Positions 28,260 to 36,301 are shown, counted from the first letter of the stretch. The stretch: 64,000 bases of DNA from Halorientalis pallida (GCF_004118325.1 NZ_RDFA01000001.1:9994-73993); one strand, 5' to 3'. Numbers and translations are program-made. The notes: a model not told the origin generated them from the sequence alone.

Positions 28260-29438
28260 CTATTCCGGCCCCTTCTCGGCGCGCCCCCGGGCCATGAGGA
28301 ACACGCCGACGTGCTCTGGAACGGTATGCTCTCCCTCCGAGAGTGTAAAACTATCGCCCAGGAGTTCGATCAGCCCGCCGTCTGTCACTTCCACCGCGAT
28401 TTCGTGGCCCACGAAGGTGTCGGGTACCGCGTCGACCAGCGGGTCGAAGTCGTCGACCGCGTCGCGGTCGATCCGTCTGACCGCCAGTCCGCTCCCCCCG
28501 TGGAGCGTTCCGGGGAGGCGAATCAGCCGGTTCGTGTCCGTCGTCACCGGCTCGTCGATGGGCGCATCGTCTTCCTCGACGACCGACGCGGCGATGCGCT
28601 CGGCGAAGTTCTTGACGACGGGGTGGGCCGAGAGGTTGCCCCGCTCGATCTCGACGAACCGATCCTGGGCGATATTCCAGGCCGCGCGAGCCTTCTTCTC
28701 GCCCACGCCGTCGTACTCCTGGAGGCGCTCGACGGCCGCGTCCTCGTCCAGCGATTTGATCTGCTCGAACTCGGCGAGCAGGCGCTCGTGAATCCGTCGA
28801 CCCCACCCGCCGTCGGTCGGCAGGTACTCGTTGTGGGCCGGACTCTTCCGCCCGACCTCGCCGCCGACCGCCTCCTCGTCGATCACGGCGTCGAACTCCA
28901 TGCCCATCCCGCGAACGTAGTCCACCACTTCCCGCCGTGCTTCCCGTTCGAGTTCTTGGATGCCCGGATCGCGGACGTGGACGTGGTAGCCCCGCCCGCC
29001 CGAGAACGCGATCGTCATTTCCTCGAAGCCGAAGTCGTCCTCCAGGAAGTCCAGCAGGCGCAACAGAGCGTCCTTGCACTTTGCCAGCATCTCGGCGTAG
29101 GAGTCTTCGCCGAGCGTCACCGACGGGAGGTGGTCGGCGTCCAGGTCGAAGACCAGATCCGAGGTGCGCCAGTGCTTCTCGCTCATCGACCCCGCGCTGG
29201 GGTCGTCGTAGCGGCCCGCCGAGAAGTAGACGTGGCGCGGGCGCTCGCGTTCGAGGAACCCCTCGATGTCGCCCAGGTCCAGCAGCGACTTGTGACGGAC
29301 CATCGTCGTCCCCGGCCCCGAGGTCCAGGGAATGTACCCCCACTCGCGCTCGTTGGCGTCGGGCGGCGGCGTGATCTCGGCCCGGCGGTAGTAGTCGCCG
29401 AACCGGCCCCGGAGATACGCGCGGGTTCGCTCCTCCAT
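28260..29438 (-). CDS. priS: DNA primase small (catalytic) subunit
   Basis: 392 residues. The catalytic aspartates are in VFDLDADH (Asp98 and Asp100), with AFSGGRGYHVHVRD supplying the nucleotide-binding Ser-Gly-Gly-Arg-Gly and His. YFSAGRY and RLPGTLHGGSGL are also family motifs. It makes RNA/DNA primers with PriL, which is not in this window. The ATG at 29438 is chosen because GGAGGTGAT lies at ideal spacing before it; the frame remains open for 31 codons upstream with nothing family-like. Operon with GINS. Confidence 0.96.
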   Translation of the reverse strand: MEERTRAYLRGRFGDYYRRAEITPPPDANEREWGYIPWTSGPGTTMVRHKSLLDLGDIEGFLERERPRHVYFSAGRYDDPSAGSMSEKHWRTSDLVFDLDADHLPSVTLGEDSYAEMLAKCKDALLRLLDFLEDDFGFEEMTIAFSGGRGYHVHVRDPGIQELEREARREVVDYVRGMGMEFDAVIDEEAVGGEVGRKSPAHNEYLPTDGGWGRRIHERLLAEFEQIKSLDEDAAVERLQEYDGVGEKKARAAWNIAQDRFVEIERGNLSAHPVVKNFAERIAASVVEEDDAPIDEPVTTDTNRLIRLPGTLHGGSGLAVRRIDRDAVDDFDPLVDAVPDTFVGHEIAVEVTDGGLIELLGDSFTLSEGEHTVPEHVGVFLMARGRAEKGPE

Positions 29439-29441
29439 GCT

Positions 29442-29450
29442 ATCACCTCC
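29442..29450 (-). promoter_or_regulatory. Strong Shine-Dalgarno site of priS
   Basis: On the minus strand GGAGGTGAT places GGAGG 7 nt before the priS ATG. It matches the anti-SD end of 16S rRNA over nine bases, unlike most genes here, which look leaderless, and it fixes the start codon. Confidence 0.8.
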
Positions 29451-29532
29451 ATAGTCAACAGTCCGAGAAAAGGGTTCCCTTCCGGAGGACGACCAGTCGC
29501 GGGCGGCCTGTTCGGCCGGGACGTGATCCATG

Positions 29533-29554
29533 GGGAGCTGAACGACGAGCTCCC
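29533..29554. terminator. Hairpin between the GNAT gene and priS
   Basis: GGGAGCT (29533-29539) and AGCTCCC (29548-29554) form a perfect 7-bp stem with an 8-nt loop, 15 nt after the GNAT stop in the minus direction. It has no T-run, so a terminator role is tentative. Confidence 0.35.
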
Positions 29555-29568
29555 ACGACTCGACTGAC

Positions 29569-30057
29569 TCAGCGCAGGAGTTTCTGCAACCGCTCGGTGA
29601 TCCCGCCGCCGGTGCCGAGTTTGAGGTAGTAGGCGTCGCCGCCGTCTTCGTAGTAGTTGTCGATGCGCCGTTTGACCTCGAAACCGAGGTGACGGTAGAA
29701 ACCGATCGCGGGTTCGTTGGTGGTCCGGGCGTGGCAGGTGACCGACGAGTGGTCGTCGGCGACGCGGGCGATCAGACGTTCGCCGAAGCCTTCGCCACGG
29801 TAGCCGTCGGCGACGGCCAGGAAGAGGATGTACCCGTCGCGGCGGACGGCGGCGAAGCCGACCAGCCGTTCGGTGTCGACGGGACCGCTCTCGAGGAAGA
29901 GGTAGACAGTCGACCGCCGATAGGCGTCCCTGAAGAAGCCACGGCGCTGGCGGAGGACCCCTTCCTCCTGTCGAATGGACTCTTTCAGCGCCCAAGCGTC
30001 GTCCACGTAGGCGTCGTCCCCGGCGTCCACGACCCGGCTCTCGACTGTGGCGCTCAC
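29569..30057 (-). CDS. GNAT-family N-acetyltransferase
   Basis: 162 residues from GTG. The acetyl-CoA-binding motif A is FLAVADGYRGEGFGERLIARV (Q/R-x2-G-x-G/A form), and motif B follows as NEPAIGFYRHLGFEVKRRID. The N-terminal half includes a conserved RRGFFRDAYRRS helix. It acetylates an amine in the cytoplasm; substrate unknown, though the FYRHLGF pattern is shared with RimI-like enzymes. A TATA-like ATTATAG is about 26 nt upstream of the GTG, supporting leaderless expression. Divergent from the DUF502 gene. Confidence 0.9.
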   Translation of the reverse strand: MSATVESRVVDAGDDAYVDDAWALKESIRQEEGVLRQRRGFFRDAYRRSTVYLFLESGPVDTERLVGFAAVRRDGYILFLAVADGYRGEGFGERLIARVADDHSSVTCHARTTNEPAIGFYRHLGFEVKRRIDNYYEDGGDAYYLKLGTGGGITERLQKLLR

Positions 30058-30166
30058 TACCCCCGTGTTGCGTGTAGACCACTATAATTCCACCGGCAAC
30101 GCCGCGCCTCGGAGAAGGACCATCCCAGCCACAACCGTTTTTCGGCACAGCGTCGTCGGGTCTGGT

Positions 30167-30871
30167 ATGCGGCTGTCTCCAGAGGTCGACGGGATCGAGC
30201 GGGTAAACCCGCGTCAACGTCTCAGGAGCGCCTTTCTTACCGGTTTCGCCGTGACGATTCCGCTGATCGTGACGCTGCTCGTACTGGGGTTCGCAGTCAA
30301 CTTCCTCACCAACACGGTCAATCCCTTCGTCGGCGTCGTCGACGCGGCGTTCGGAACCGAGCAACTCCCCGAGGTCGTGGCCGAGGGTGTCGTGATCGGT
30401 GTGGTCCTCGTCTCGATTCTCGTCGTCGGTCTCGTCGCCGAGCAGCATCCGGCCAACGGCTCCATCGACGAGACGGTCACCCAGGTCGTGTCCCGCATCC
30501 CCGGCGTCGGATCGCTGTACCGGAGCGTCGACGAGATGAGCGAACTCCTCATGAACAGCGAGACGGAGAGTTTCCAGGAGGTGAAGCTCGTGGAATTTCC
30601 CGATCGGGACTCCTACGCGGTCGCGTTCGTCACCGCGGACACGCCGGACGTCATCGAGACTGCGACCGAGAACGACGCCATGACGACGCTGTACCTGCCG
30701 ATGGCCCCCAACCCCGTGATGGGCGGGCACGTCATCCACGTCCCGAACGACCGGGTGTTCGACGTGGACATGAGCGTCGAGGAGGGGCTCCAGTCCATCG
30801 TGACCAGCGGCGTCGCCGTCGAGGAAACCGAAGAGACGACCCAAATGGGGACCGCGACGGGGGCCGAGTGA
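30167..30871 (+). CDS. DUF502 family membrane protein
   Basis: 234 residues. Two N-terminal spans (FAVTIPLIVTLLVLGFAVNFL and VVIGVVLVSILVVGLVAEQH) precede a soluble domain with the DUF502 signature RIPGVGSLYRSVDEMSELL and the segment PMAPNPVMGGHVIHVPNDRV. Function of the family is unknown. Its TGA overlaps the archease ATG (TGATG), so it is co-translated with an RNA-ligase activator. The ATG at 30167 gives the family N-terminus; the open frame upstream covers the divergent promoter. Confidence 0.9.
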   Translation: MRLSPEVDGIERVNPRQRLRSAFLTGFAVTIPLIVTLLVLGFAVNFLTNTVNPFVGVVDAAFGTEQLPEVVAEGVVIGVVLVSILVVGLVAEQHPANGSIDETVTQVVSRIPGVGSLYRSVDEMSELLMNSETESFQEVKLVEFPDRDSYAVAFVTADTPDVIETATENDAMTTLYLPMAPNPVMGGHVIHVPNDRVFDVDMSVEEGLQSIVTSGVAVEETEETTQMGTATGAE

Positions 30872-31284
30872 TGGGGTACGAACTCCGCGAACACACTGCG
30901 GACGTGGCCGTCGAGGCGACCGGTGCCACCCTCGATGCCGTGTTCGGGGCCGTCGCCGACGGCCTCGCCGCCGCGATGTGTGACGAGATCCCCGACGACG
31001 GCGAGCGGTTCGACCTCGACGTGCGGGCCGAGAACCGGGAGGCACTGTTGTTCGACTATCTGGACGAGTTGATATACGAGCGCGACGTGCGCGGCGTCCT
31101 CCCGGTCGAACACCAGGCGACTGTGGCGGAGACGGGAGACGGAACGTGGACCTGCGAGGCGTCGGCCCGTGGCGTCCGGCTGTCGGCGGTCGACGCCCGC
31201 GACGTGAAGGCCGTCACCTACTCCGAGATGGCTCTCGAAGCGACGGCCGACGGCTGGCGTGCCTACGTAGTCTTCGACGTCTAA
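30871..31284 (+). CDS. Archease (RtcB RNA-ligase activator)
   Basis: 137 residues. The family start YELREHTADVAVEATG is intact, with the metal-binding Asp, as are LLFDYLDELIYERD and the C-terminal DVKAVTYSEMAL. Archease promotes guanylylation of RtcB and its multiple turnover in tRNA splicing. A GTG three bases upstream is in frame, but the ATG overlapping the previous stop is chosen. RtcB itself lies 1.2 kb downstream in the same direction, with a DoxX gene between them. Confidence 0.95.
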   Translation: MGYELREHTADVAVEATGATLDAVFGAVADGLAAAMCDEIPDDGERFDLDVRAENREALLFDYLDELIYERDVRGVLPVEHQATVAETGDGTWTCEASARGVRLSAVDARDVKAVTYSEMALEATADGWRAYVVFDV

Positions 31285-31326
31285 GCCGATGGCGAGGTTT
31301 ACCACGTCCGATCCCCTAGGGCTGGT

Positions 31327-32439
31327 GTGACCTCCGGAACACGCTCCCCGCTCCTGTCCGGGACGCTCGCGTTCTGTAGCGCGCTCTGTCTGACAGTCCT
31401 CGCGAGCCGCCCTGCCCGGGCGCACGTCAGGTACGTGGCCGAGGGGGACGGTCGCCCGACCGATCCCGTCGAGTTCGCGGTGCAGGTCCTCTCGGAACCG
31501 GCCAACGCCGTCCTGTTCGGTGGGACGGCACTGCTCGGTACGGTGGCCCTCGTAGGCTACGTCTGGGCGCGACCGACGATCCCCGACCTGGACGTGCTCC
31601 GTCAGACGCTCGCGGAGTACGACGACCTGGTCCCGTGGATGCTCCGGCTCAGCATGGGCCTGCCGCTGGTCGGTGCGGGCTTCGCGGGCTACTACTTCAG
31701 TCCGGCCGTCGACGGCCAGCCCCGCCTCCTCCTGCTCGGCCTTGGCTTCCTGTTGCTGTTCGGCCTGGCGACGCGCGCGGTGGCGGCCCTCGGACTCGTG
31801 GCCTACCTCGCGGGCCTGGCCCGCTGGCCCGAACTCCTGCTGGCCATGGAGTACGTACCGGGACTGCTGGCCATCGTCCTCGTCGGCGGCGGGCGACCTA
31901 GCGCCGACCACATGCTGGGTGCCATCGCGAGCGCGTCGGGGACTTACTACGGCCGGATCGATCCCGTCCACCGGATCGCCGGCCGGTTCCGGGCTTCGAT
32001 CGAACCGTACACCCGCTACGCGCCGACGGTGATCCGGGTCGGACTCGGCGTCGTGTTCGTCTACCTGGGGCTGGTCGAGAAGCTCCTCCAGCCGGCGCGC
32101 ACCCTCGGCGTCGTGGCGAAGTACGACCTGACGGCCGTGATCCCGGTCGATCCGGGCGCGTGGGTCCTGGGTGCTGGCCTCGCGGAGATCGCACTCGGCG
32201 TCCTCCTGATCGCCGGGCTGTTGACCCGGGGCGTCGCCGCGGCCGCGTTCGTCGTCTTCACCCTCACCCTCTTCGGCATCCCGGACGACCCGATCCTCGC
32301 CCACATCACGATGTTCGGCCTGGCCTCGGCCGTGTTCACGATGGGGAGCGGGCCGCTCGCACTCGACCGCGTGCTGGCCGACGCCGACTCGGAGGCCGGC
32401 CGTCCCTCGCTGGGCGAGCGGGAGGTCGCGGACGACTGA
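31327..32439 (+). CDS. DoxX-like membrane protein
   Basis: 370 residues from GTG. A cleavable signal-like segment (LAFCSALCLTVLASRPARAH) is followed by about ten spans. The C-terminal half (about 235-350, with VIRVGLGVVFVYLGLVEKLL and LTRGVAAAAFVVFTLTLFGI) matches DoxX, whose archaeal namesake is a subunit of thiosulfate:quinone oxidoreductase. The N-terminal half is a separate membrane region. No DoxD is adjacent, so a redox role is only suggestive. It sits between archease and RtcB. Confidence 0.82.
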   Translation: MTSGTRSPLLSGTLAFCSALCLTVLASRPARAHVRYVAEGDGRPTDPVEFAVQVLSEPANAVLFGGTALLGTVALVGYVWARPTIPDLDVLRQTLAEYDDLVPWMLRLSMGLPLVGAGFAGYYFSPAVDGQPRLLLLGLGFLLLFGLATRAVAALGLVAYLAGLARWPELLLAMEYVPGLLAIVLVGGGRPSADHMLGAIASASGTYYGRIDPVHRIAGRFRASIEPYTRYAPTVIRVGLGVVFVYLGLVEKLLQPARTLGVVAKYDLTAVIPVDPGAWVLGAGLAEIALGVLLIAGLLTRGVAAAAFVVFTLTLFGIPDDPILAHITMFGLASAVFTMGSGPLALDRVLADADSEAGRPSLGEREVADD

Positions 32440-32452
32440 CGCGGGACAGTCG

Positions 32453-32460
32453 AAATATAT
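32453..32460 (+). promoter_or_regulatory. TATA element of rtcB
   Basis: AAATATAT ends 27 nt before the rtcB ATG, giving a leaderless or near-leaderless transcript, so rtcB has its own promoter although the upstream genes read the same way. Confidence 0.65.
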
Positions 32461-32487
32461 TCCGCCGTCGGCGTCGCACCCTCACAC

Positions 32488-33951
32488 ATGACTACCTTCG
32501 ACGCCGACGGCATCACCCTCGAAAAGGTACGGGACTACGTCTGGGAGATCCCACAGGAAGGCGGGATGAACGCCCCCGCGCGCGTCCTGGCCAGCGAGGC
32601 CCTGCTGGAGGAGATCCAGCAGGACAAGGCCCTCCAGCAGTTGAAGAACTCCGCGCACCTCCCCGGCGTCCGCAAACACGCCATCTGCATGCCCGACGGC
32701 CACCAGGGGTACGGCTTCCCCGTCGGCGGCGTCGCGGGCATCGACGCCGAGGACGGCTGTATTTCCCCGGGAGCGATCGGCTACGACATCAATTGCGGCG
32801 TCAGAATGATGACAACTAATCTGTCGTACACTGACCTCCAGGGCCGCGAGGAAGAACTCGTCGAGAACCTGTTCAGCAACGTTCCGTCGGGTCTCGGTGG
32901 GGGTGGCGTCGTGCAGGTCGACGGCGACGGGATCGAGGCGATCCTCGAACGCGGGATGGACTGGGCGCTCGAAGAGGGCTGGGCCGTCGAGGACGACCTG
33001 GCTCACTGCGAGGACGAAGGCTACAGACCGGAAGCCAACGCCCAGAAGGTCTCGAAGAAGGCCAAGGACCGCGGGGCCAACCAGGTCGGCTCGCTGGGGT
33101 CGGGCAACCACTTCCTCGAAGTCCAGCGAGTCACCGACGTGTTCCGGGAGGACGTGGGCGAGGCGTTCGGCCTGGAGGAGGACCAGATCGTCGTCCTCAT
33201 CCACTGTGGGTCGCGCGGCCTGGGCCACCAAGTCTGTACGGACTACCTGCGCGACATCGAGCAGGCCCACCAGGGCATGCTGAACCAGTTGCCCGACAAG
33301 GAACTCGCGGCCGCGCCCGCCGGGTCCCAGTTGGCCGAGGACTACTACGAGGCGATGTGTGCGGCGATCAACTTCGCGTGGGTCAACCGCCAGCTCATCA
33401 TGCACCGGACGCGGCAGGTGTTCGAGCGCGTCTTCGACCGGGACTGGCAGGCGATGGAGATGGACCTGCTGTACGACGTGGCCCACAACATCGGCAAGAA
33501 GGAGGTCCACACGGTGGAGGGCGGGGAGGAGCGCGAACTGTTCGTCCACCGGAAGGGCGCGACGCGGGCGTTCCCGGCGGGCCGGCCGGAAGTCCCGGCG
33601 GCCTACGGTGACGTGGGTCAGCCGATCATCATCCCCGGGAGCATGGGCGCGGGCAGTTACGTCCTCCGTGGCGGCGAGCGCTCCCTCGAGGAGACGTTCG
33701 GCTCGACGGCCCACGGCGCGGGTCGGCTGATGAGCCGCACGCAGGCGAAAAACGAGTTCTGGGGCGAGGACGTGCGCGACGACCTCCGCGAACAGAACGA
33801 GATCTACGTCAAGGCCCAGTCGGGCGCGACCATCGCCGAGGAGGCACCGGGCGTCTACAAGGACGTCGACGAAGTGGTCCGGGTGTCTGACGCGCTGGGC
33901 ATCGGCGACAAAGTGGCTCGCACCTACCCGGTCTGTAACATCAAGGGGTAG
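32488..33951 (+). CDS. rtcB: RNA-splicing ligase RtcB
   Basis: 487 residues, full length and without an intein. It joins 2',3'-cyclic-phosphate (or 3'-phosphate) and 5'-OH RNA ends with GTP and Mn2+, as in tRNA splicing after endonuclease cleavage. Motifs seen: CMPDGHQGYGFPVGGVAG, PGAIGYDINCGVR (Asp and Cys metal ligands), GSGNHFLEVQ, HCGSRGLGHQV, DVAHNIGKKEVHTVEGG, and HRKGATRAFPAG, the last carrying the guanylylated His. Archease is encoded 1.2 kb upstream. Confidence 0.97.
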   Translation: MTTFDADGITLEKVRDYVWEIPQEGGMNAPARVLASEALLEEIQQDKALQQLKNSAHLPGVRKHAICMPDGHQGYGFPVGGVAGIDAEDGCISPGAIGYDINCGVRMMTTNLSYTDLQGREEELVENLFSNVPSGLGGGGVVQVDGDGIEAILERGMDWALEEGWAVEDDLAHCEDEGYRPEANAQKVSKKAKDRGANQVGSLGSGNHFLEVQRVTDVFREDVGEAFGLEEDQIVVLIHCGSRGLGHQVCTDYLRDIEQAHQGMLNQLPDKELAAAPAGSQLAEDYYEAMCAAINFAWVNRQLIMHRTRQVFERVFDRDWQAMEMDLLYDVAHNIGKKEVHTVEGGEERELFVHRKGATRAFPAGRPEVPAAYGDVGQPIIIPGSMGAGSYVLRGGERSLEETFGSTAHGAGRLMSRTQAKNEFWGEDVRDDLREQNEIYVKAQSGATIAEEAPGVYKDVDEVVRVSDALGIGDKVARTYPVCNIKG

Positions 33952-34122
33952 TCACCGACAGTGGCGGACTTCGGGGGATCGAACGGTCTCGCTGCCGGCC
34001 ACCTCGAAGCGAGTGCCACCGGACCCGATAGGGTCCGCGACGCGGATCGAGCAGCCGTGGGCGTCGGCGATACTCTCGACGATGGCCAGGCCGAGTCCGG
34101 GGCCGATCGGACCGGACGGTGG
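33952..34122 (-). pseudogene. Histidine kinase C-terminal remnant
   Basis: Directly after the rtcB stop, the minus strand encodes GPGLGLAIVESIADAHG, then CSIRVADPIGSGGTRFEVAG, ending in TGA. This is a G2 box and the final strand of a histidine-kinase ATPase domain, similar to the end of the kinase at 10849. Upstream in the same frame a stop at 34123-34125 closes it, and no H, N or G1 box is seen in any frame nearby. Only about 56 codons survive. The ATPase domain end is unmistakable; how the rest was lost is inference. Confidence 0.75.
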
Positions 34123-34226
34123 TCAGACACGACGCGACTTCCGTGAAGTCCGTCCGGAGACGGCGACGGGTCGGCCCCGTCCCTCCGGGAATCCGGCCAC
34201 CCGAAGGATAAACTGCTGGAAACGGA

Positions 34227-34255
34227 GAAGTTATGTGTTGTCTGAGAGTAACTTC
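34227..34255 (+). promoter_or_regulatory. Inverted repeat before the small gene at 34266
   Basis: GAAGTTA (34227-34233) and TAACTTC (34249-34255) are perfect 7-bp arms with a 15-nt spacer, ending 10 nt before the ATG. Centre-to-centre distance is about two helical turns, as expected for a dimeric repressor. Nothing else is seen in 34123-34226. Confidence 0.5.
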
Positions 34256-34265
34256 AGTCGGCACG

Positions 34266-34430
34266 ATGGTCTCAGCATCGCGGGAGCTCGAACGTATCAA
34301 AAATTCACTGGACGAGGCCCTGTCGGAGGCGGACGAGGAGTCCGCCAAATATCACATCAGGGAGGCCGCACAGCGGGTGGAAATCTTCAGGTATCACGTC
34401 GAGGAAGGCGACCTGACCGTCGAGGAGTAG
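34266..34430 (+). CDS. 54-residue helical microprotein
   Basis: A small, highly acidic, all-helical protein (RELERIKNSLDEALSEADEE, then YHIREAAQRVEIFRYHVEEG) with heptad-like spacing that suggests a coiled-coil or two-helix hairpin. An in-frame ATG 33 nt upstream would add MCCLRVTSVGT, which is not similar in character and lies inside the inverted repeat, so the ATG at 34266 is chosen. Converges on the DUF1684 gene with one base between stops. No family recognised; conserved small haloarchaeal proteins of this form are common. Confidence 0.7.
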   Translation: MVSASRELERIKNSLDEALSEADEESAKYHIREAAQRVEIFRYHVEEGDLTVEE

Positions 34431-34431
34431 T

Positions 34432-34977
34432 TCAGGGGGCGCGCTCGCCGGCCTCGACGGTCGTCTCGAGCCAGTTCTCTTCTGGTGGGAGCGGGCAATC
34501 GAACGTCTCGCTGAACGCACAGAACGGGGAGTACGCCAGGTTGAAATCGAGCGTGACCTCGTCACCGTCTGTCAGCGCGCGGTCGGGTTCCAGTTCCATG
34601 TACCGGCCGTGCTCGTAGCTCGACTGCCCCGTCGTCTTGTCGCGGATCGGGACGAAGATCCCCCCGTCCTCGTGCTCCTGTCGGTAGCCGTGGAGTGTGT
34701 AGGTCTCGCCGTCAAGATCGAACGCGAAGGTGACGATCCGCAGGTACCGGACCGTCCGGCCCTCGGTCGTGTCCATCTCGACCGGTTCCGGTTCGTCGTG
34801 GACGGTGACCGTCGCCGTGACCCGGTAGTCGGGGTCGGGCGGGTAGTACTCGAGGCCGTCGAACCCGTCCCGCTCCGCGGGCGGGATCGGTGACTGGCGA
34901 TGCTCGGCGAAGAATCGGTCTTTCTCCTCGCGGTTGGCCCGGAGACGCTCGACCCAGTCGTCGGTGTCGTCGGTCAT
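34432..34977 (-). CDS. DUF1684 family protein
   Basis: 181 residues. It has the family features LRANREEKDRFFAEHRQSPI, the strand GRTVRYLRIVTFAF, YRQEHEDGGIFVPIRDKTTG, YEHGRYMEL, and the near-C-terminal AYSPFCAFSETFDCPLPPEENW, which holds two conserved Cys. Members are soluble and have no known biochemical activity. ATG 34977 is chosen over a GTG two codons upstream. Nothing seen to suggest an operon. Confidence 0.92.
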   Translation of the reverse strand: MTDDTDDWVERLRANREEKDRFFAEHRQSPIPPAERDGFDGLEYYPPDPDYRVTATVTVHDEPEPVEMDTTEGRTVRYLRIVTFAFDLDGETYTLHGYRQEHEDGGIFVPIRDKTTGQSSYEHGRYMELEPDRALTDGDEVTLDFNLAYSPFCAFSETFDCPLPPEENWLETTVEAGERAP

Positions 34978-35035
34978 ACCCACGATACTGTGCCGGCGGG
35001 TTTCAGTCCGGCGGCTCGCGGGGACGCCCGGCCGG

Positions 35036-35194
35036 TCAGCCGGGCCAGACCAGCGACAGGATCGCGAGGACGACGAACGCGACGATCAGCCACTTCGCGA
35101 TGTCCATGGAGAGGCCGGCGACGCCACCGGCACCGAGGATACCGGCTACCAGCGCCAGGACGAAAAACCCGATCGCGAGTTCGAGTATCGCCAC
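35036..35194 (-). CDS. DUF1328/YtjA-like small membrane protein
   Basis: 52 residues from GTG. Two spans, [23 protein letters not shown] and [19 protein letters not shown], separated by a Gly-rich turn, match the two-helix DUF1328 pattern, where bacterial members are stress-linked. GGAGG is 10 nt before the GTG. Its start is 2 nt after the stop of a 23-residue reading frame (35197-35268), so translation may be coupled to that leader. Confidence 0.82.
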   Translation of the reverse strand: MAILELAIGFFVLALVAGILGAGGVAGLSMDIAKWLIVAFVVLAILSLVWPG

Positions 35195-35196
35195 GG

Positions 35197-35268
35197 CTAC
35201 CGGCCTCCGGGAACGCGGGATCGGTTCTGTCGGGTGTCGATCACGAGTGGTGTCAGGCTCTTCGACAT
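35197..35268 (-). CDS. 23-residue leader peptide (candidate)
   Basis: ATG 35268 is preceded at 5 nt by GAGGAG, a good ribosome site. The frame encodes [20 protein letters not shown] plus three residues and stops 2 nt before the GTG of the DUF1328 gene, whose own ribosome site lies inside it. It is basic and shows no membrane segment. Too short for homology arguments; it could be a real microprotein, a translational-coupling leader, or chance. Confidence 0.4.
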   Translation of the reverse strand: MSKSLTPLVIDTRQNRSRVPGGR

Positions 35269-35393
35269 AGCACTCCTCGGGTAGTCGGTCGGCGACGGTG
35301 AGACTGCGGCCTGCGTGTGCGTGGTGCTTTTCGGAAATCCGAGCGACCAGTAAGTTGATACTGGCAGGGGCGAGGCGAGTCGTAGAGTCGAGC

Positions 35394-35852
35394 ATGACGC
35401 CCGTCGAACTGATCGTCGCCGCGCTGGCGCTGAGTGGGTCGGTCGCGGTCGGCACGGCCGCACACGAACTGTCACACGCAATCGCCCTGTGGGCTGGTGG
35501 GTACCGCTGTGAGATACGGTGGTGGCCGAACCGAGGACGCGGTTGGTTGCGACCCCGCAGTGCCTTCGCCTCCGTGACACCACAGGTCGACGGGACTGCC
35601 TCGCCGATGGCGCTCAGATGTGCCGCGCTCGCACCGCTGACCCTGGCGACGCCGCTGGCACTCGCGTTGGCGGGACTGCTCCCGGACCCCTACGAGAGTG
35701 GCCCGCTCGCCGTGCAGGCGGCGCTGATCGGCTGGCTCGGCTGTGCGCTTCCCAGCCCGCAGGATTTCGCCGTCGTCTGGTACGCGGATCGGGCGCTGGC
35801 GCGTGCGAGCGCAGGCGGCGACGGGGCCGGTCAGTCGGCCGACTCGACCTGA
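35394..35852 (+). CDS. Membrane zinc-metalloprotease-like protein (HELSH)
   Basis: 152 residues. A first span leads into [16 protein letters not shown], in which H24, E25 and H28 form an HExxH zinc motif inside the membrane region, as in site-2 protease (M50)-like proteins. Two more spans follow ([18 protein letters not shown] and [14 protein letters not shown]), then [10 protein letters not shown], where the Asp is a candidate third ligand as in M50 relatives. It is smaller than true site-2 proteases and lacks PDZ domains. Adjacent, end to end, with the convergent zinc-ribbon gene. Confidence 0.78.
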   Translation: MTPVELIVAALALSGSVAVGTAAHELSHAIALWAGGYRCEIRWWPNRGRGWLRPRSAFASVTPQVDGTASPMALRCAALAPLTLATPLALALAGLLPDPYESGPLAVQAALIGWLGCALPSPQDFAVVWYADRALARASAGGDGAGQSADST

Positions 35853-36203
35853 TCAGGGGCGGAAGTCGAACCGCGGCGGGTCGATGTCGGGCGTGCGGTG
35901 TTCCACGCGCTCGCCGCCCTCGGACTTGCGGAAGCTGAGGTAGAAGGTTCGGCCACAGCCGTCCTTTTCGGGATCGGGGTCGTTCGCACCCCCAGGGCCG
36001 ACCGCTGTTCCCTCGCCCGCGTCGCCGAGACAGACGAACTCGATGCCGTCCGCGGCCTCCCGGTCGGCCACGTCGTCGGTCGTGCTCCCGTACTCCCAGC
36101 CGTCGAGGGGTTCCCGGGTCACACAGTCGTCGTCGAGATACCCCTCGCGCTCGACACCGGTCACCGCCCCGCAGTACGGGCAGTGATACGTCACGTCGAC
36201 CAT
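35853..36203 (-). CDS. Small zinc-finger protein, unknown function
   Basis: 116 residues. An N-terminal knuckle YHCPYCGAVTG and a second half with VCLGDAGEG and GCGRTFYLSF suggest a split zinc site. The chain is acidic with many Asp/Glu-Gly turns. ATG 36203 is preceded by GGAGG and, about 25 nt upstream, by a TATA-like CCTATATCC, which excludes the ATG 33 nt further upstream. No family recognised. Confidence 0.72.
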   Translation of the reverse strand: MVDVTYHCPYCGAVTGVEREGYLDDDCVTREPLDGWEYGSTTDDVADREAADGIEFVCLGDAGEGTAVGPGGANDPDPEKDGCGRTFYLSFRKSEGGERVEHRTPDIDPPRFDFRP

Positions 36204-36251
36204 ATCCTCCGTAGGGGCCGGAAGGATATAGGCCACACCCTGTCCGCGAAA

Positions 36252-36277
36252 CGAATTAGCTATCCGACACTAATTCG
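36252..36277. promoter_or_regulatory. 8-bp inverted repeat in a divergent promoter region
   Basis: CGAATTAG (36252-36259) and CTAATTCG (36270-36277) are perfect arms with a 10-nt spacer, between the minus gene starting at 36203 and the plus gene starting at 36302. The right arm overlaps the likely TATA position of the plus gene. Confidence 0.5.
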
Positions 36278-36301
36278 AGAGCGTCCGCTGATGCGTCGAA
36301 C

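Noticed and set aside
32488-33951. An intein in RtcB
   Set aside because: The protein is continuous through all RtcB motifs and of normal length.
33924-34130. A 68-codon frame antisense to the end of rtcB
   Set aside because: It is a different frame from the kinase remnant and shows no similarity; the remnant at 33952-34122 explains the region better.
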